Counted from the stretch's first letter, positions 34,517 to 47,945 are shown. The stretch: DNA of 64,000 nucleotides from Nageia nagi (GCA_050084985.1 JBITNC010000001.1:50282001-50346000); one strand, 5' to 3'. Numbers and translations: made by a program. The notes: a model not told the origin generated them from the sequence alone.

Positions 34517-35723
34517 TATTGTACTAAGGTTTTTAAAATATAATGGAGGATCTATTGTTATTAGCTAAGTATACCAATGCATAAAGTTGCTTGTAAAGTG
34601 AGGTACCAAAAATTACCCACCAGTACCTAGGCCTTAGATAGAACCCATGCATAGATTTTAGTTTCCATGTACCTTACATATATCAAGATATCCCTCAAAA
34701 CTATTAATACCTTAACATAATAAACTTATTAACATTATAGTTTTGTAGTGTATGAGTAATACTCAAGAAGATCACCCTTAAATACCTAAGAAATAGTGGA
34801 TAGTACAACTATTCACAAAAAATCCCCTTATTCCTTGGTTAGTTCCCTAAGATATTAAGCACAATACTATTTATTAATTAACATGTATATAGGAAGACTA
34901 TACAATTACATACTCCTAAGCCTTATAGCATCTAATTTAGCATAATCAATCTTTTTATTTGAACATATGAAAAAGAAATAGTTAAATAAATTACTTATTA
35001 ATGATCTAATCTATTACAATCCTCTTTAGAAGATGTTCATTTGAAAAAATATTATTGTAAAAAATATTTATGAACGAAAAATACCTTGTCGAAGACCTAA
35101 CCCATTATGATCCTCTTGGAAAGACAATCTTTCTAGTATAAATTAATAATAATATTTTTCTAATAAAAAATAATCAAGTTGTTCTATTTAAAATAAGAAA
35201 GAAAACCTACTTGTAACAATTCAAGGAATAATTATATCAAGTCATCACTCTTGGTGATAAAATGACTTACATAATGGACATTGTTAACAACTTTCAAGTT
35301 GCTAAAGATAGTTTGACATATGAGGTATCTACATCAAGAAGCATAAGGGTATAAAATGGAAACCTTATTAAGGGAATGAGGAAACAATAAGTTTTCTAGA
35401 AAAATATCCTCAATAAATATTGCTAGATTACTAAAGATAAAATTTACAAAATGTGATAACATAAATCCTTGAATTCAAGTAATCAAAGATAAATAATTCT
35501 TTAAATCCCATCAAAATCAATATAATCAACATGTCTCATTGGTGGCATTTTACATTAATCATGAATTTAATTATTGGTATTAATGGTTATATAAGATACA
35601 TAACACATTAGGCTAGAATTAATCCATATATGAACTTCATACATGGTGTCAAACTTAGTGAATTTGAGGACTTCATTTGTGTTTTAATCAAAATTATTCT
35701 TAATAAGTATTATTAAATACTTT
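34517..35723. other. Unassigned AT-rich sequence
   Basis: Between the lone LTR D and the LTR of element H. Read on both strands without finding LTR ends, retrotransposon motifs or an open frame above background. It contains two diverged copies of a block ending ATTAYRATCCTCTT (around 35,015 and 35,095). Confidence 0.4.
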
Positions 35724-36394
35724 TGTAGATGCTTAAAAATGATTTACTATTATTTAATAAATTATATTTATACATTTTAAAATTCATAAATAATAATATT
35801 ACATAAATCAAGACTAATGTGCTATCAAAGTGTTATATCATGTGCTAAGTTCAATGCTTTTATCATTAATCATGATATTACAAAAATTATATTTTGTTAT
35901 TATATGTTGGACTTCACTTCCTTCTATGTCATTGCAGAAATAAATGGAGGAGTTTGAGTTGATATTACGTATTGTATCTCTTTGATAGGTGGTTGTCCAT
36001 ACATTATACTACAACAATGATGTCTCTTAGTACCACCCATCTAAGAATTGATTATGCTCTAAGTTATATGTTACATGCTATTATCTTCACTATTCCTAAT
36101 ACTACTAGGCTCATGGTGTGCACAATTTTGGAGGATTAAGATCATGACATTCATGTTATTCTACTTTGAGATCTAGAGCTACATATATGAGAGAAGTCAA
36201 GTATAGATCTAGGTCATTGAATATCCTAACTGGTTCATCTCATATTCGATCCAATCCTTAGTACATAGAGCCACATCTTGAGGATTTCTTCTCTCTATCA
36301 TATGCACACTTTATTGGTGTTTTTTAAGTTGTCTTGATGAGTGTTTTGCATCTATATTGTATTATTTATTATAAATTATTATTTAGAGTCTACA
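35724..36394 (+). repeat. 5' LTR of gypsy-type element H
   Basis: 671 bases, TGTAGA...TCTACA. Its first 40 bases resemble the LTR start of gypsy B, and TTTTGGTGAACTCAAC (36395-36410) follows it exactly where B has its primer-like site. No 3' LTR partner lies in the window, so H is seen only from its 5' end. The identity rests on the LTR ends and the primer-like site. Confidence 0.65.
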
Positions 36395-37108
36395 TTTTGG
36401 TGAACTCAACTAATCTTACAAACTCTAAAAAAAATTTTAGGGCATCGCTTTTTCTATGGAGTCTTGCAATGGAAATCCTTGATTTAATTTTCTTTTTGGT
36501 TGAATTAATTATATTCAAAGTTAGAAAATTATATTGTTTTAAAATTATTATAAAATTAAGGAGTTTTTATTTTTCACAAAAATATTTTGTAGAAAACCTA
36601 GATTTTGAAGGTCATTTTGTTCAATTTTGTGAGATCTAGCATTACAAAAAATTTCCTAAACCATATATAAATATATTTAGAAACTTTTTGTGATTTTTAA
36701 AGGCTTAAATTTGCATATTTTTTAAAATTTTATAGAAAATATTATACTAAAAGGCCACAAATTTATAAAATATTTTGTAACTATTTGGTGACTTGTTTCA
36801 TGACAAAAACTTGATAAGACCATTGGGCATCATAGTAAATAACTTTTTGAGAGTGATTTAGGCTTATTGCATGTATTTTCTTCTTAGATCACTAGAGGTT
36901 TTTAAATTTCAAATAAAATAATTTTATATAAAAACCTAGATTTCAACTATTATTTTCTTGAATTTAGAGGTTTCTAGCATCATAAAATCTACCCTATATC
37001 ATAGATATACATGCTAACAAGTTATTTTTAATTTTACATGGTCTTATGTTTAACAAATCATCATATTTCTTTGAATTTTCTTACAAATTCTAGATCTTAC
37101 ATTTTATT

Positions 37109-38150
37109 ATGGCTCCAAGAGGTTGCTTTTATGGATTATATAATATGCTAGGTGACATAGTTGGATTTCATGAAAAACAAGAAATACCTAGAGTGAATCA
37201 AGAAAAAGAAATGCTCAAACAAAATGATATACCACCCATAGATAATCATGAATATGAAAATGATATTGATATTGATATTGATGATGATGATTATATAACT
37301 AAAGTATATTATGAGGAGTATTTAAATCTTATTGATATGAATAAGTTTAAAATCCATAATATTGCATTTGAAAATTTATTATTTCAAGATCAAATCAAGA
37401 AAATAAAAAAGCATATGTTGATAAATCCTTTTTTTTGTTAGGCATTAATATAGATAATAGTCTAAATAAGAAATGTCATGAATTATTCAAAAGCAAATAT
37501 TTTCATAAAGAGTTAGAGTTATTATTATATAATCTTGGTACAAAAGATCATTACATGAAAATAATTCAAAGAAAATATTCCATTAACAATAATGAAAGTC
37601 AAAGACATCAATATTATAGTTTTGAAAGAAAACATAGATTAGTTAGATAGATTAAGGTTATAAAAATTTAGGATTATCTTATACAATCTTAAAGAAATAC
37701 CTCCTATGTCATGCAAAAATATAGAATTAGCATGATTAATTCAATAAAATTGCAGAAAGAAATAATGTGCATGCTGAATAAAAATACAAAATTGACACCC
37801 ATGTCATAGATTTGGTTAAACTATAGAAAATGGAAGAGGAAAAATCTAACCAAAAAAGCATAGAAAAACTTCAACAAGTGTTAGTTCAACAATATTCAAT
37901 TGAATTTCAATTACAAGAGTACATAAAGAAAAAGGATTGATCCCCTAGTAAATATAAAATTAAGATTATCATGCTTAATATAATATTGTAGCAAGAATCA
38001 TTCAATATAACATCTCAAACTCAACATATCTAGCTGATCAATGACATTGAAGAAGTAATTATAATGGGAAAGGAATTTATATGTGAAATTCTAAAAGCAT
38101 GTAGTAACACTTTCAATGATAGTGGTGGTGTTTCACCAATCACTTAGTTC
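37109..38150 (+). pseudogene. Unrecognised ORF of element H
   Basis: It starts with an ATG-initiated 110-codon frame (MAPRGCFYGLYNMLGDIVGF...) containing an Ile/Asp run encoded by a GATATT microsatellite (IDIDIDDDDY, about 37,265-37,292). It continues after a stop with KCHELFKSKYFHKELELLLY and, in other frames, IEKLQQVLVQQYSIEFQLQE (coiled-coil-like) and MGKEFICEILKACSNTFND. None of the usual gag, protease or RT motifs is visible. Position after a primer-like site and leader suggests a gag-position protein of a non-autonomous element. Function unknown. Confidence 0.35.
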
Positions 38151-38395
38151 ACCATGATTTATCATTTGCATATCATATAGGCTTTCATTTGCATAACAAT
38201 GTGCACAAATAGAATGCATATCATCTAGATTAATCAACTACATGCATTTATCAACATGGAAAGTCTCATCAAGTTATTCAATCTTGATATCCCCTCATCC
38301 TCATCATTTCATTAGTTTTCAATATTTCTCTCATCATCTCTTGTTTTTAATCTTCTTATCCTCATATTTTCTATCAAAATTTAGGTCATTATTAT

Positions 38396-40208
38396 AATCT
38401 CAAAGGGTTTGGTCTGGTCATGTTCTCCACTACCACAATGGTAGGTTCTTTGAAAGAGTAGAAGGTGGTGGGGATGTGCTCATGTTAGTTTTCTACTCAA
38501 TCTCTGATTTATAGGTCAGTTCCTATCTATATTAAAGGTTAAAAGTAATAGGAAAGAAATGAAAGGATAAAGAGTTATAGGAAAGAGACAAGTAAATAAA
38601 AATAACTAAAACAAGAAATATAAAACCCAAGCAATGCAACAAAAGCAATAATCCATAGCTAAGATTAAGAATAGTAAACTATCTCGCATCTAGGATCTCA
38701 CAATCACAATACACAACCATAATTCAAAGAAAATATTTCACACATAACATCACAAAAGCAATAAATAGCCACTTTGTTGCAAGAGGGAAAAGCATTATCT
38801 ATTTGTATTATTATATGTGAATAGATCTTTCAAATTTGGGCAAATTTGCTAAAATTTCCAACATTTTTTATCTCTAAGAGTTAGCTATTTATATAACTTC
38901 TTCCCCTTCTTGAGTGGTTGGGTTTCATTAATATGCATAATTGTTAGCATTGAATGAAATAAATAAAATAGCACTATTTACATAAATACTACAATTGTGT
39001 TAGATTACACAATGAATAAGTACTAACAACATGACTATCTAGGAATTTGCAATTTCTAAACAACCATGTTGTTAAGAAATTGCAATCCTTCTTACATGTT
39101 GTTGATTGTTCCTTCTTCAACCCTATAGCTAATTGAAGATAGCATTGTAGCTATCTAAGTAATTATTTAATTACAATTTTATGGGTATGATTTGGTACTA
39201 TGATCTATCAGCTGCTATCTACTTCTCTGCAATCTTTATGATCTCTATTGTAGATGTTAGTAATCAACGTAATGGTGGTTGATAGACATTATGTTAACTT
39301 GGTTTAAGAAGAAAGTGCCATTGTTATGTGGAAATGAGTTGGTGTCAACATATTAACAGGGCCTTGAGTGTTAAACATTTAAGATAAAGTGGACCCAATT
39401 GTTCCTTCTTATGCATTACTCTTACCTTTACTTGGTGGGTTCTATATTCTTCATCTGGGCTTTGTAGATGATCTAGCTCTTCCAAAACCTATTGATTTCA
39501 ATCAAAAACTATGACATCATCATTTAGAATCAACAACCTCTATCGATGATCTTCAAAAATCTTTACCCACCATTGCTTGTTCTAGGACCTGCTCATTTTA
39601 ATCAAAAACTATGACATCATCACTTAGAATTAGTGGGCTTTGTTGATGATCTTCAAAAATCTTCACCCACCATTGCTTATTCTAAGATGCGTTGATTTCA
39701 ATCAAAAACTATGACATCATCACTTAGAATCAATAGGCTCTATTTGATGTCTTGGATATGAATTTATGCAAGTCCTTAACACTTGTGTCAATAATTCTTG
39801 GACACTCTAAAGGAATAAAAATAACTCCTAGACTTCTTATTTGCATAATTCTTGGGTATTCTTTACAATTCTCCTTGGTACTCTTAAGAAAATAACATAA
39901 ATTCTAAGTTCTCATAACTCCCAGACACTAAAGAATAAAAGAATAAAGAATAACATGAATCTTATTCACATAACTCTTGGATATTATTATTTACAAAATT
40001 GACACTCTAAGAGAAAGAAATGAGAAGAGGATGGATTAAAAAGAATGAAAGAATACAAGAATTTACAACTCATGGAGATTCTAAGAGAATAATATGCCTC
40101 CCAAGCACTCTTATATACATAACTCTCAGGCACTAAAGAATAAAAGAATAGAGAATAAAGAATAATTTAAAATTACTCTAATTTAGAGTGTAATTATGAA
40201 AGAATACA
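38396..40208 (-). repeat. 3' LTR of gypsy J
   Basis: 1,813 bases. On the minus strand it begins TGTATTCTTTC; the other end is GAGATT, so only one end is canonical. It contains a tandem array with period exactly 100 bases, marked by ATCAAAAACTATGACATCAT at 39501, 39601 and 39701. Confidence 0.78.
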
Positions 40209-40790
40209 ATCTTTTGGTGGCTCTTTGGGGTCTCTGCTTGCTAGAGAATAGAACCCTCTAATTGCTACTTCCTGTAGCTTGTCTAGAAGTAGAATTGGTA
40301 GAGGTCTTAGCTACTACAATCAGCTCTACTGGGAGGAATGGTTGCATCTTTTTATTTAGATCACTAAGATCTTAATACTCAATTTGTGATAAGATAGGGG
40401 ATATCTTAATCTTCATTGTATCTTCTTTGAACCCTATCAGAACATTATCTAGCCTTCTAGCATGCAAAAATCTTGTAATTATTTATTGATCCAAATCATT
40501 TATTTATTGTAAGTTTGAAATTTGCTTCTCAAAAAAATATTGTTCAAGGAATTGAATGGTATTGGCTACCCAACTGGTAGCACTACCTTGTACATTTTAT
40601 TCTTCCTACAATTTGGGAGCCTTCATCTCAATCAAAGAATTAAAAAATTTGTTAATGAATCCCAACTCTATTGTGAGCTGATGCTTATTAATATCCATGT
40701 TGAACACCAAATATTAGAGTTCATAAATATCTCAAATCTTCCTTTGATACAACTATTTTGATTTAGGAGATATTATTGCTATATTTTCTA

Positions 40791-43700
40791 GTTAAGACTA
40801 CTAAATGGGTATGCATTCTTTCTAATACTATCTATCCTAGGTGTATCCAAGGCTAGCTTATGGAGAGCAATTTGAATATGGAACTCCTTGATCACCTGTA
40901 TAGTTTCTTCCTTTAGTAAATTCAAGTGTGATAATGTTATCATTCTATCATCGACTTGCTTCACTAAGGATTTTCTAAAATTCTTCATAAGCAATAATAA
41001 CTTTGCATTATCATCAGATAAAATTTTATTTATTGCAATGATAGTTCATAGCTCGAATTCAACTTGCTTGACCTTTTAAGCATCAATGACTATAGCATGA
41101 GCTTTGAGATCTTGTATTATTTGATTTGTAGCATCTAGCTTAGATTTTATTATTGTTATGCTCTTATCAAACTCTAATTTCTGTTTATCAAACCTTGTAA
41201 TCAATTCTTTATTTTTATTCTACAACCTAGCTACTATTTTTTCTTTAAGGGAGTAGTCTTTCTTATACTAATACATTTTATTGTTCAATTTTTCTATCTT
41301 AGTCTTCATTGCTTGAAGACTTTTTTCAACTACCATTGAAGTATTTACCAGGAATCTTGACTATTCAATTACTAATGCACTTTGCATAATTACATCTATT
41401 TTGGCCATGGGAGTAATATCCAATTGCCCTTATTTGAAAGGCATCTATGCTATTTTAATATCTCCCATTCCTATTACTTTGTTTAAAATTTTTGACTATT
41501 GCTTATGAAGCATAGGAGACTTATTAACAAAAGTTGCCTAATCAATGGGCTCTATAATTTATGTAAAAAAGTTGATTTTATTTCCTCTTATGAGGCTATA
41601 GAAATCAAAGAATGGGGAGTAGTAATTCCACCTAAAATAGGTGTCTCAACTTGTTGAATAGGCTATGACTATTAGGGAGGTGTCAAGTATTGAACTTTTG
41701 ATTTTAGCTTTGCATCTTCCATGACCTTTCTTGGTCCTCAGTCTTATCCATTGGGCTAGAGTCTTTCTTTTTTCAAATTCATCATCATCATCTCTTGATC
41801 CTCCTCCAAGTGCAACTACTATAGATCCACCAGCTCTAGGTATGCTTCCCTTGCCTTGTTGAATTTGGGTATGCTCCTTTTCTAGGGTTTGTTCTTATGC
41901 CTAGGCTTCTCATGTAACACTAGTATCCATATCTTAGGGCTCTCTTATCTCTTCTGTATCAAAAATTTCTATCTCTTTTTCCACCACCTTTAGAACTTCT
42001 CTTGTAGCCATTAAAGGTGAAGGTATAATTGTTTATGATTGTAACCTTACCATAGTGGTGTGCAGCTCTATTCTTTATCTAGGATTTGTTATTTCTGAGC
42101 AAGGGTTTGTATTTTCCTTTTCTTCTTTGGAGAAGGATCCCAACAAGAGGTGGTAGTGTTTGAAGGGTCTTGCTCTCCCTTCTTTGGAAGCTCAACCATG
42201 CTAGATGGTTGTCCTATCTATACTAGCCTCACTCTTGTAACACATTTTCTTTGAAAATGAGAAGGAAGGGGTTATCCTAATGTTGGTAAAGGATATTTGA
42301 TATACTCAACCTTTGAATACTTAGCATATTTGAATTTCTCAAATAATTCACTCTCTATGTGGTGAATTTTTATCGTATACTCAAATTTGAATTTTGTAAA
42401 ATAATGACTTTTATTGGACCCTATCTAAGATTTGCTAACTAGGTGAGGACCTCTGGGTTGAGAACAAAATCTTTTTGCTTATTCAGGGGTATGAACTCTT
42501 AATTAAGGTACATTTCTACTTCCTATTCAGTTTTATTTACAAATATTCTATATGAGGCCTACTATGATGGATAAAATCTGGACATTTTTTGCTTGACCTT
42601 ATTACTTGGATCATTTCTCTTGAAGGATCATACATCCATGGAGCTTCCATCATATCTAATTTGAAATTCTATACAATGAATTGAGCTATGCTATCTTTAC
42701 ACCCAATTTCTAAAAGAGTAAAATTCTTAGTGGAAGGCAAAATATCTACAATAGATTTAAAATTACCCCTAGACCCATATTTGCTCTCTATAGCACAAAT
42801 CTATCTTCCCATTTATATTGAGTATAGCTAGGGGGTTACATATTTGGGTAATAAAAAAGGTTTCTCAAAATACCCATACCTAATTATCATAGTGCAACTT
42901 CTTAAGAAGTACCATTCATCGATTTTATTTCCTCCTTCTAACTCCCTCATTATGCTTTTACGTAGTCTGTTGGGGATTTTTTTTATCAAAATTTTTATTA
43001 TTGTTGCATATAACTTTTCCATAAACTCATAGTAGGTTCCATGCAACTTACTCAAAATTGGTACCATCAGGTCGATTGGTACTAGTGTAGCATTGGAACT
43101 CATTGGCTCAACTGGCAACCTTGCCTCTATAAGTTTGTCAAGATTTTAATGGGCGAAAAGCCACTAAATATATGAGGAGTGTATAAAGTTTAACTTCTCA
43201 ATTTTGAATAGATGCCTCTTTATCTCACCATTAATTAAAGTTAGAAAGTCATAGTAGACATGAGCCTCTATAATATTATAAGCCATACGTACCATGGCTT
43301 AATCTACTTCAATCTAGGTTTTCTTTCCTAGGATAACTACTAGTGCCTACAACACTTCTCTATCCTTTTTTCTTTCAAAAAGATTTATCTGATAACTTGG
43401 CAAGAGTTTGGCCTTCCTACTATCTTGATATCTTCCATTAATCCAACTCAACATTTCATCTTAACTGACATAAAAGTCATTCTTATCCTTTTTTAAATCA
43501 ATTTGTTTCTTGATATGAAAATTCCATTCTATTGGAATAGCAAATGCTTGAATTATGGAATTAGGAGAGTAATCCAGTACTGCTTCAAACTTTGGTTCTA
43601 ATACATCTTCCTCTTTTGGACTCTTGAACATTCCTATTTGGTAACCCTTTTGGTGATGTTTGTGTGCTAAGGAGTATAATAGCTTGGGGTAAGTAAATGA

Positions 43701-44006
43701 CTCATAGGACACATAATAAGCTAGGCCCTAGTCAATCATGACATCCCTTTTTACATGAGCAAGTGATTTCCCCTTTTTGATCACCTTGAGTGTCTTATGT
43801 TGTAGAAGAATGTGACTGGGGTAGGCTCTCCATGTGTCCATGTGATTGATCACCTCCATCTTAGTCCAGTTTATTCTTAAGGCATGCTCAAGATATTCTT
43901 CTTGCAAGATCAGAAGATTAGCATTGAGTTGATCTATTTTAGCTACAGAGGATGATTGAGAAGTTACCATGATATCAACACCTTTCCTTGAACCTTTGGT
44001 TGTCAT
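40791..44006 (-). pseudogene. Long extra reading frame downstream of integrase (J ORF3)
   Basis: From the ATG at 44006 (MTTKGSRKGVDIMVTSQSSS...) open stretches at 43728-44006, 43461-43712, 42828-43118 and 40788-40994 all fall in one reading frame. The ancestral protein was therefore at least about 1,070 residues, now broken by stops. Visible parts: N-terminal TWRAYPSHILLQH and FTYPKLLYSLAHKHHQKGYQ; a middle part with SKLHGTYYEFMEKLYATIIK; then a C-terminal coiled-coil-like section (KSLQAMKTKIEKLNNKMY, MRITLSHLNLLKEE-type heptads) near 40,800-41,340. I see no signal peptide or membrane segment and do not recognise the family. Position matches env-like or extra ORFs of some large gypsy elements. 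Confidence 0.6.
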
Positions 44007-44559
44007 TTAAAAATAGTAATCTAAGCAATGCAAGGTCTTGTAACTTTTGTATCTCTTAACACAACTTGGATTTGAAATTTATAAGTTCTGAATGCTTTGG
44101 AAACTTATATGCTTGAAATTGGCTAATTGTTAAACTAGAGGGTATGGGGGAATTTTATTCATTCAAAGTTTGTAAGATTTCCATTAATGGTAATTCCTAC
44201 TTGACGATATCAAAATCCATGCATTGTATAGATCAAGCTAGCATAAGATGGATAAGAAATTTTAGAGCATGCTAGACTTAATTTATGGTACTTGTGCAAT
44301 GGTTTATGAAATTCAAGGAAATCTTTTCTTAAATGCTACCTTATTCAGTTGATAACTGACCAGTACATTGACATTAACTCTTGATAAAGCTGAATTAAAG
44401 TTGATCATTAATGGATATCTACTTTTTCAAAATTATGTGCAGAAGATGTAATTTTTTTTAAACTATTTATAATATACATTACTTTATGTGTACTATAATG
44501 TCATCTCATTACCCGATAATATTTCAAATAGATCTTGTTGATGGGAATAGGTAATTCCC

Positions 44560-45490
44560 AGGACCTGATAATATCTTACAATTTGAATGCATTACTTTGC
44601 ATAGCTTGAGTGATTATGTAAGGTCCACTCCAAAGAGAATCAAATTTTTGATGTCTTCTGGGCTTTGCTCTCTCCTCATCCCATTTGAGGACAATATCAC
44701 CTAATTCAAACTTCACCTAAGAAGAATTTTTATTATCAAACCACTTCTTGACAATGTGTTGGTGATGCTAGAATGACTCATATGCTTTGTTTCAATCTTC
44801 CTTCAATTTTAGAAGCTGACTATATGTGGATTGTAGTGGCTCAAAGTGATGGTCCTCTATTTCTTGCAGAATTTTCAATGCTGGTAACTCCATGTGTATT
44901 GGCAACATAGGTCTTTTACCATATATCGATGCATATGGGGATGTTTTTATTACTAATTTTATAGTGATCCTATATACCCATAATGCAAAGTTTAATTGTG
45001 TATGCCATTGTCTAGGATTCCCTTCAATTATTCTCTTGATGATCTAGGTTAGATTTTTTTTAGTTGATTCGGAAAACCCGTTACCTTGTGGGTAATAGTT
45101 TAAAGAGAACAACTAGTACACTTCGTATTGAGCTATAAATCTTCATAAATTACCTCCAATAAATGTTAGACCATTATTTGACACAATAGTCTATGGGATT
45201 CCAAAGTAGGTGACTATCTTTTTAATCATTTCTATCACCATTTCTTGATCTGCATTTTTACATGGTATAGCCTCTAACCATTTAGTGAAGTAATCTATTG
45301 TAGTCAAAATAAACTTATCAACTATTGAGGTATTTGGGTTTATAACACCAATGAAGTCTACCCCATTGTTGAAAGGGTTCTTCAACTACCATAGGTTTGA
45401 GAGGTATTACAGCTTATCTCCTCTTTTCCACAAATTTGTTGCACTTGTCACATTCCCAAGCAATCTTGAATGAATCCTAAAATATAGTGG
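44560..45490 (-). pseudogene. Gypsy J integrase, decayed
   Basis: Zinc-finger part ending in ECDKCNKFVEKRR (about 45,430-45,470). The catalytic core is NNGVDFIGVINPNTSIVDKF and LTTIDYFTKWLEAIPCKNAD (45191-45385), the gypsy pattern WgmDfIGpInP.Ss..hkFIl.atDYFTKWvEA. Further motifs continue to the end of pol near 44,560 (FELGDIVLKWDEERA). Several stops. Confidence 0.8.
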
Positions 45491-45782
45491 GCCAATAATA
45501 TCCATCTTGTAATACTTTTATTGCTATAGTTGGTTCATTGTAATGCTTGTCAGAGAATCCATACTAAAATTCATGCAATATTCTACGAGATTCATCTTGA
45601 GTTACACATCTAAGTAGGGTTTGATCAAAAAAATATTTATACAGATGTTCATGTACCATGATAAACTTGAGAGCATGCAACTTGAATCTCTTTCTTTGAA
45701 ATCTATCCAAAGCTTCAGGGCACCTGCTAGTTTGGAAATAAATCATGATTTATTTAATCCAATCACTTTCTTGATTGAGTTG

Positions 45783-47170
45783 TTATTCAACCTCCATAAG
45801 AGTGATCATATGTGAAGCTTTAGTTATATTTTCAAAGAGAGTCCTACCTCTAATCAGCTTGATTGGCTTAATTTCTATATCATATTCCATTATTTTAGTG
45901 ATCCAACTAGCCTTTTCTTCACCTAGATCTCCTTGTATAATATAATTTCTTACATCAAGATGAATAGTAAATATAAGGATTCTATTATGGGAGACATAAT
46001 GTTTGAATTTTTTAAGCCCTTTTATTATGGAAAACACTTACTTTTCAATAAATGAGTACCTTTGTTGGTGTTGATGTAGTGTTTAACTATAAAAGGTAAT
46101 TGGATGTTCTTCATTGGTATCATCCTTTTGTGCTAGAATTGTAGTAATGCTCCTATCTACTCCATGTGCATACATGATGAAATCTTTTGACATATCAAGA
46201 TTTTTAAGAATGGAAGCTTCTATTATAGTCTTTTTTATTTTTTGAAGGTAACTTTTGCTTCATATGACTAAGAAAATACAACATCTTTCTTTAGCATTGA
46301 AGTGATTGGGGATATAATCTCTAAAACATTATTGATAAATTTTCTAACAAAATTGATTTGACCAAGGAATAATTGCAAGGCCTTCTTGTTAGAGGGGAGT
46401 GGTAATGCTTCTATAGCTTTTACTCTATATGGATCAATTGCTAGTCCCTCTTTTGAGATAATGTGGGCAAGTAAATTTCCTTGATTGACCATAAAAATTG
46501 ATTTTTTTGGATTTATTGAAATGCCAAATTTTATGCATCTTTCAAAGACTAGTCTTAGGTGTTCCAGGTGATCACTTCTACTTATAAATAAATTGTGATA
46601 TCATCTAGATATATCAATATAATCTTATTTATTAGCTCACTAAATGCATGATTCATGGCTCTTTAAAAGGTAGCTCCTGCATTAGAAAGACCAAATGGCA
46701 TTCTTTGAAAAGCAAATGTCCCCCATTTAGTTGTAAATGTTATTTTGAATTGATCTTCATCTTTCACCTAAATCTAGTTAAATCCTAAGTAACCATCAAC
46801 CATTGAAAAATAGCAAGCTCCAACTACTATATGTAGGATCTACTCTATAGGAGGGAGAGGATAATTATCTTTAAGAAACACTTTATTTAAATTTCTAAAA
46901 TTAATACAGAATTTGATTTCTTAACTTTTTTTTCTAATAGGAATTAGATTTGTAACCCAAAAAGAATGCTTGATAGGATAAATAATTTTTGAATCAAGAA
47001 AATCGATTAACTCTTGTTTCATAGTTTCCTCTATTTTTGGACTGACTAATCTTTATTTTTGTCTATATGGTTTGACCTCTAGTTCAAGCTCAATTGTGTG
47101 TTGGATGACATTCTTGTCATATGTCTTAAGATCATCATAGGTCCAAGCAATTACTTGGAAAAACTTATGA
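45783..47170 (-). pseudogene. Gypsy J reverse transcriptase and RNase H
   Basis: RT: VKPYRQK, INFRNLNKVFLKDNYPLPPI, FTTKWGTFAFQRMPFGLSNA, and catalytic YLDD at 46600-46611. The thumb and connection follow (46268-46492), with VKAIEALPLPSNKKALQLFL and GQINFVRKFI. RNase H at about 45,780-46,250 ends in ASWITKIMEYDIEIKPIKLI. Frames shift between blocks. A standard Ty3/gypsy RT-RH module. Confidence 0.82.
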
Positions 47171-47529
47171 TAAATTTGAAATTTAATAGCCTTTTCTATA
47201 TCAAAACACTCTCAACCAATTTTATATACTTATCAAGTTCTACTTCTAGCTCAACATAATTCTCCTTCAGAATGATTGAATACTTAGCCTTTAAGACATC
47301 TTTCGAATCAAATAGTCTTTCAAAAGAGATCAATCTTTTTGGTATAAAATTATTTCTAATTTGAATGACATCTGATTCTTGAAAATAATTAGGCATTTCT
47401 TGAATACCAAAAGTGTAAGCCACTACTTAATCCATAAAGAAGTTCACAATATGCTCATTAGAGTTGAATACTTGCTAGAAGTTTGCAACATTGGGTATTG
47501 AAGGCCTACACTAAACTTTGATTCCAAAA

Positions 47530-47945
47530 GCTCCTCTTTTATAATGAGTAGGATTATAATGTGCCCCTCTTTTAGCAAGTGCATCAGCTATTTGGTTGTG
47601 TCTTCTAGGAATAGATATAAAATTGATAGCTAAAAATGAATCTAATAAATTCCACACTCTATTATTGTAGTTCTTTAGATAATGATATTTTGCACTAATC
47701 TAATTTCTGACCTACTTAATGAACAATTTAGAATCACCATGGACAATCAAGAATCTGATGCCTATACTGATTGCTTTAGATAACTCTAAATAAAGAGCTT
47801 CATACTTAGTAGCATTGTTTGTACAAGTCCATGTGAATCAGAAGGAGAATTTTTTGGTAGTTTCTTTAAGAAATTTAAAGACCACTCTACCTCCACATCC
47901 ATGTCTACATCGAGAACCATCAAAATACATTATCCATATTCATGT
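47530..47945 (-). pseudogene. Second RNase H-like domain upstream of RT in J
   Basis: Minus strand reads MYFDGSRCRHGCGGRVVFK, CTNNATKYEALYLELSKAIS, IGIRFLIVHGDSKLFIK, NNRVWNLLDSFLAINFISIP and RRHNQIADALAKRGA. These are the RVT_3/archaeal-type RNase H motifs (FDGS..., NNxAEYEAL, GDS, HxxNxxADALA) in order, with the E of AEYEAL replaced by K. The domain lies between the protease block and RT. It is separated from RT by about 360 bases of linker. In Tat elements, as I recall, the extra RNase H lies after RT-RH. Confidence 0.75.

Noticed and set aside
37260-37300. Acidic Ile/Asp run as a functional domain
   Set aside because: Encoded by a GATATT/GATGAT microsatellite, so it may simply be repeat expansion.
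39480-39760. CRISPR-like array (100-base periodic repeats)
   Set aside because: Repeats are long, directly adjoining and duplicated in the partner LTR; ordinary tandem repeats in a plant retrotransposon.
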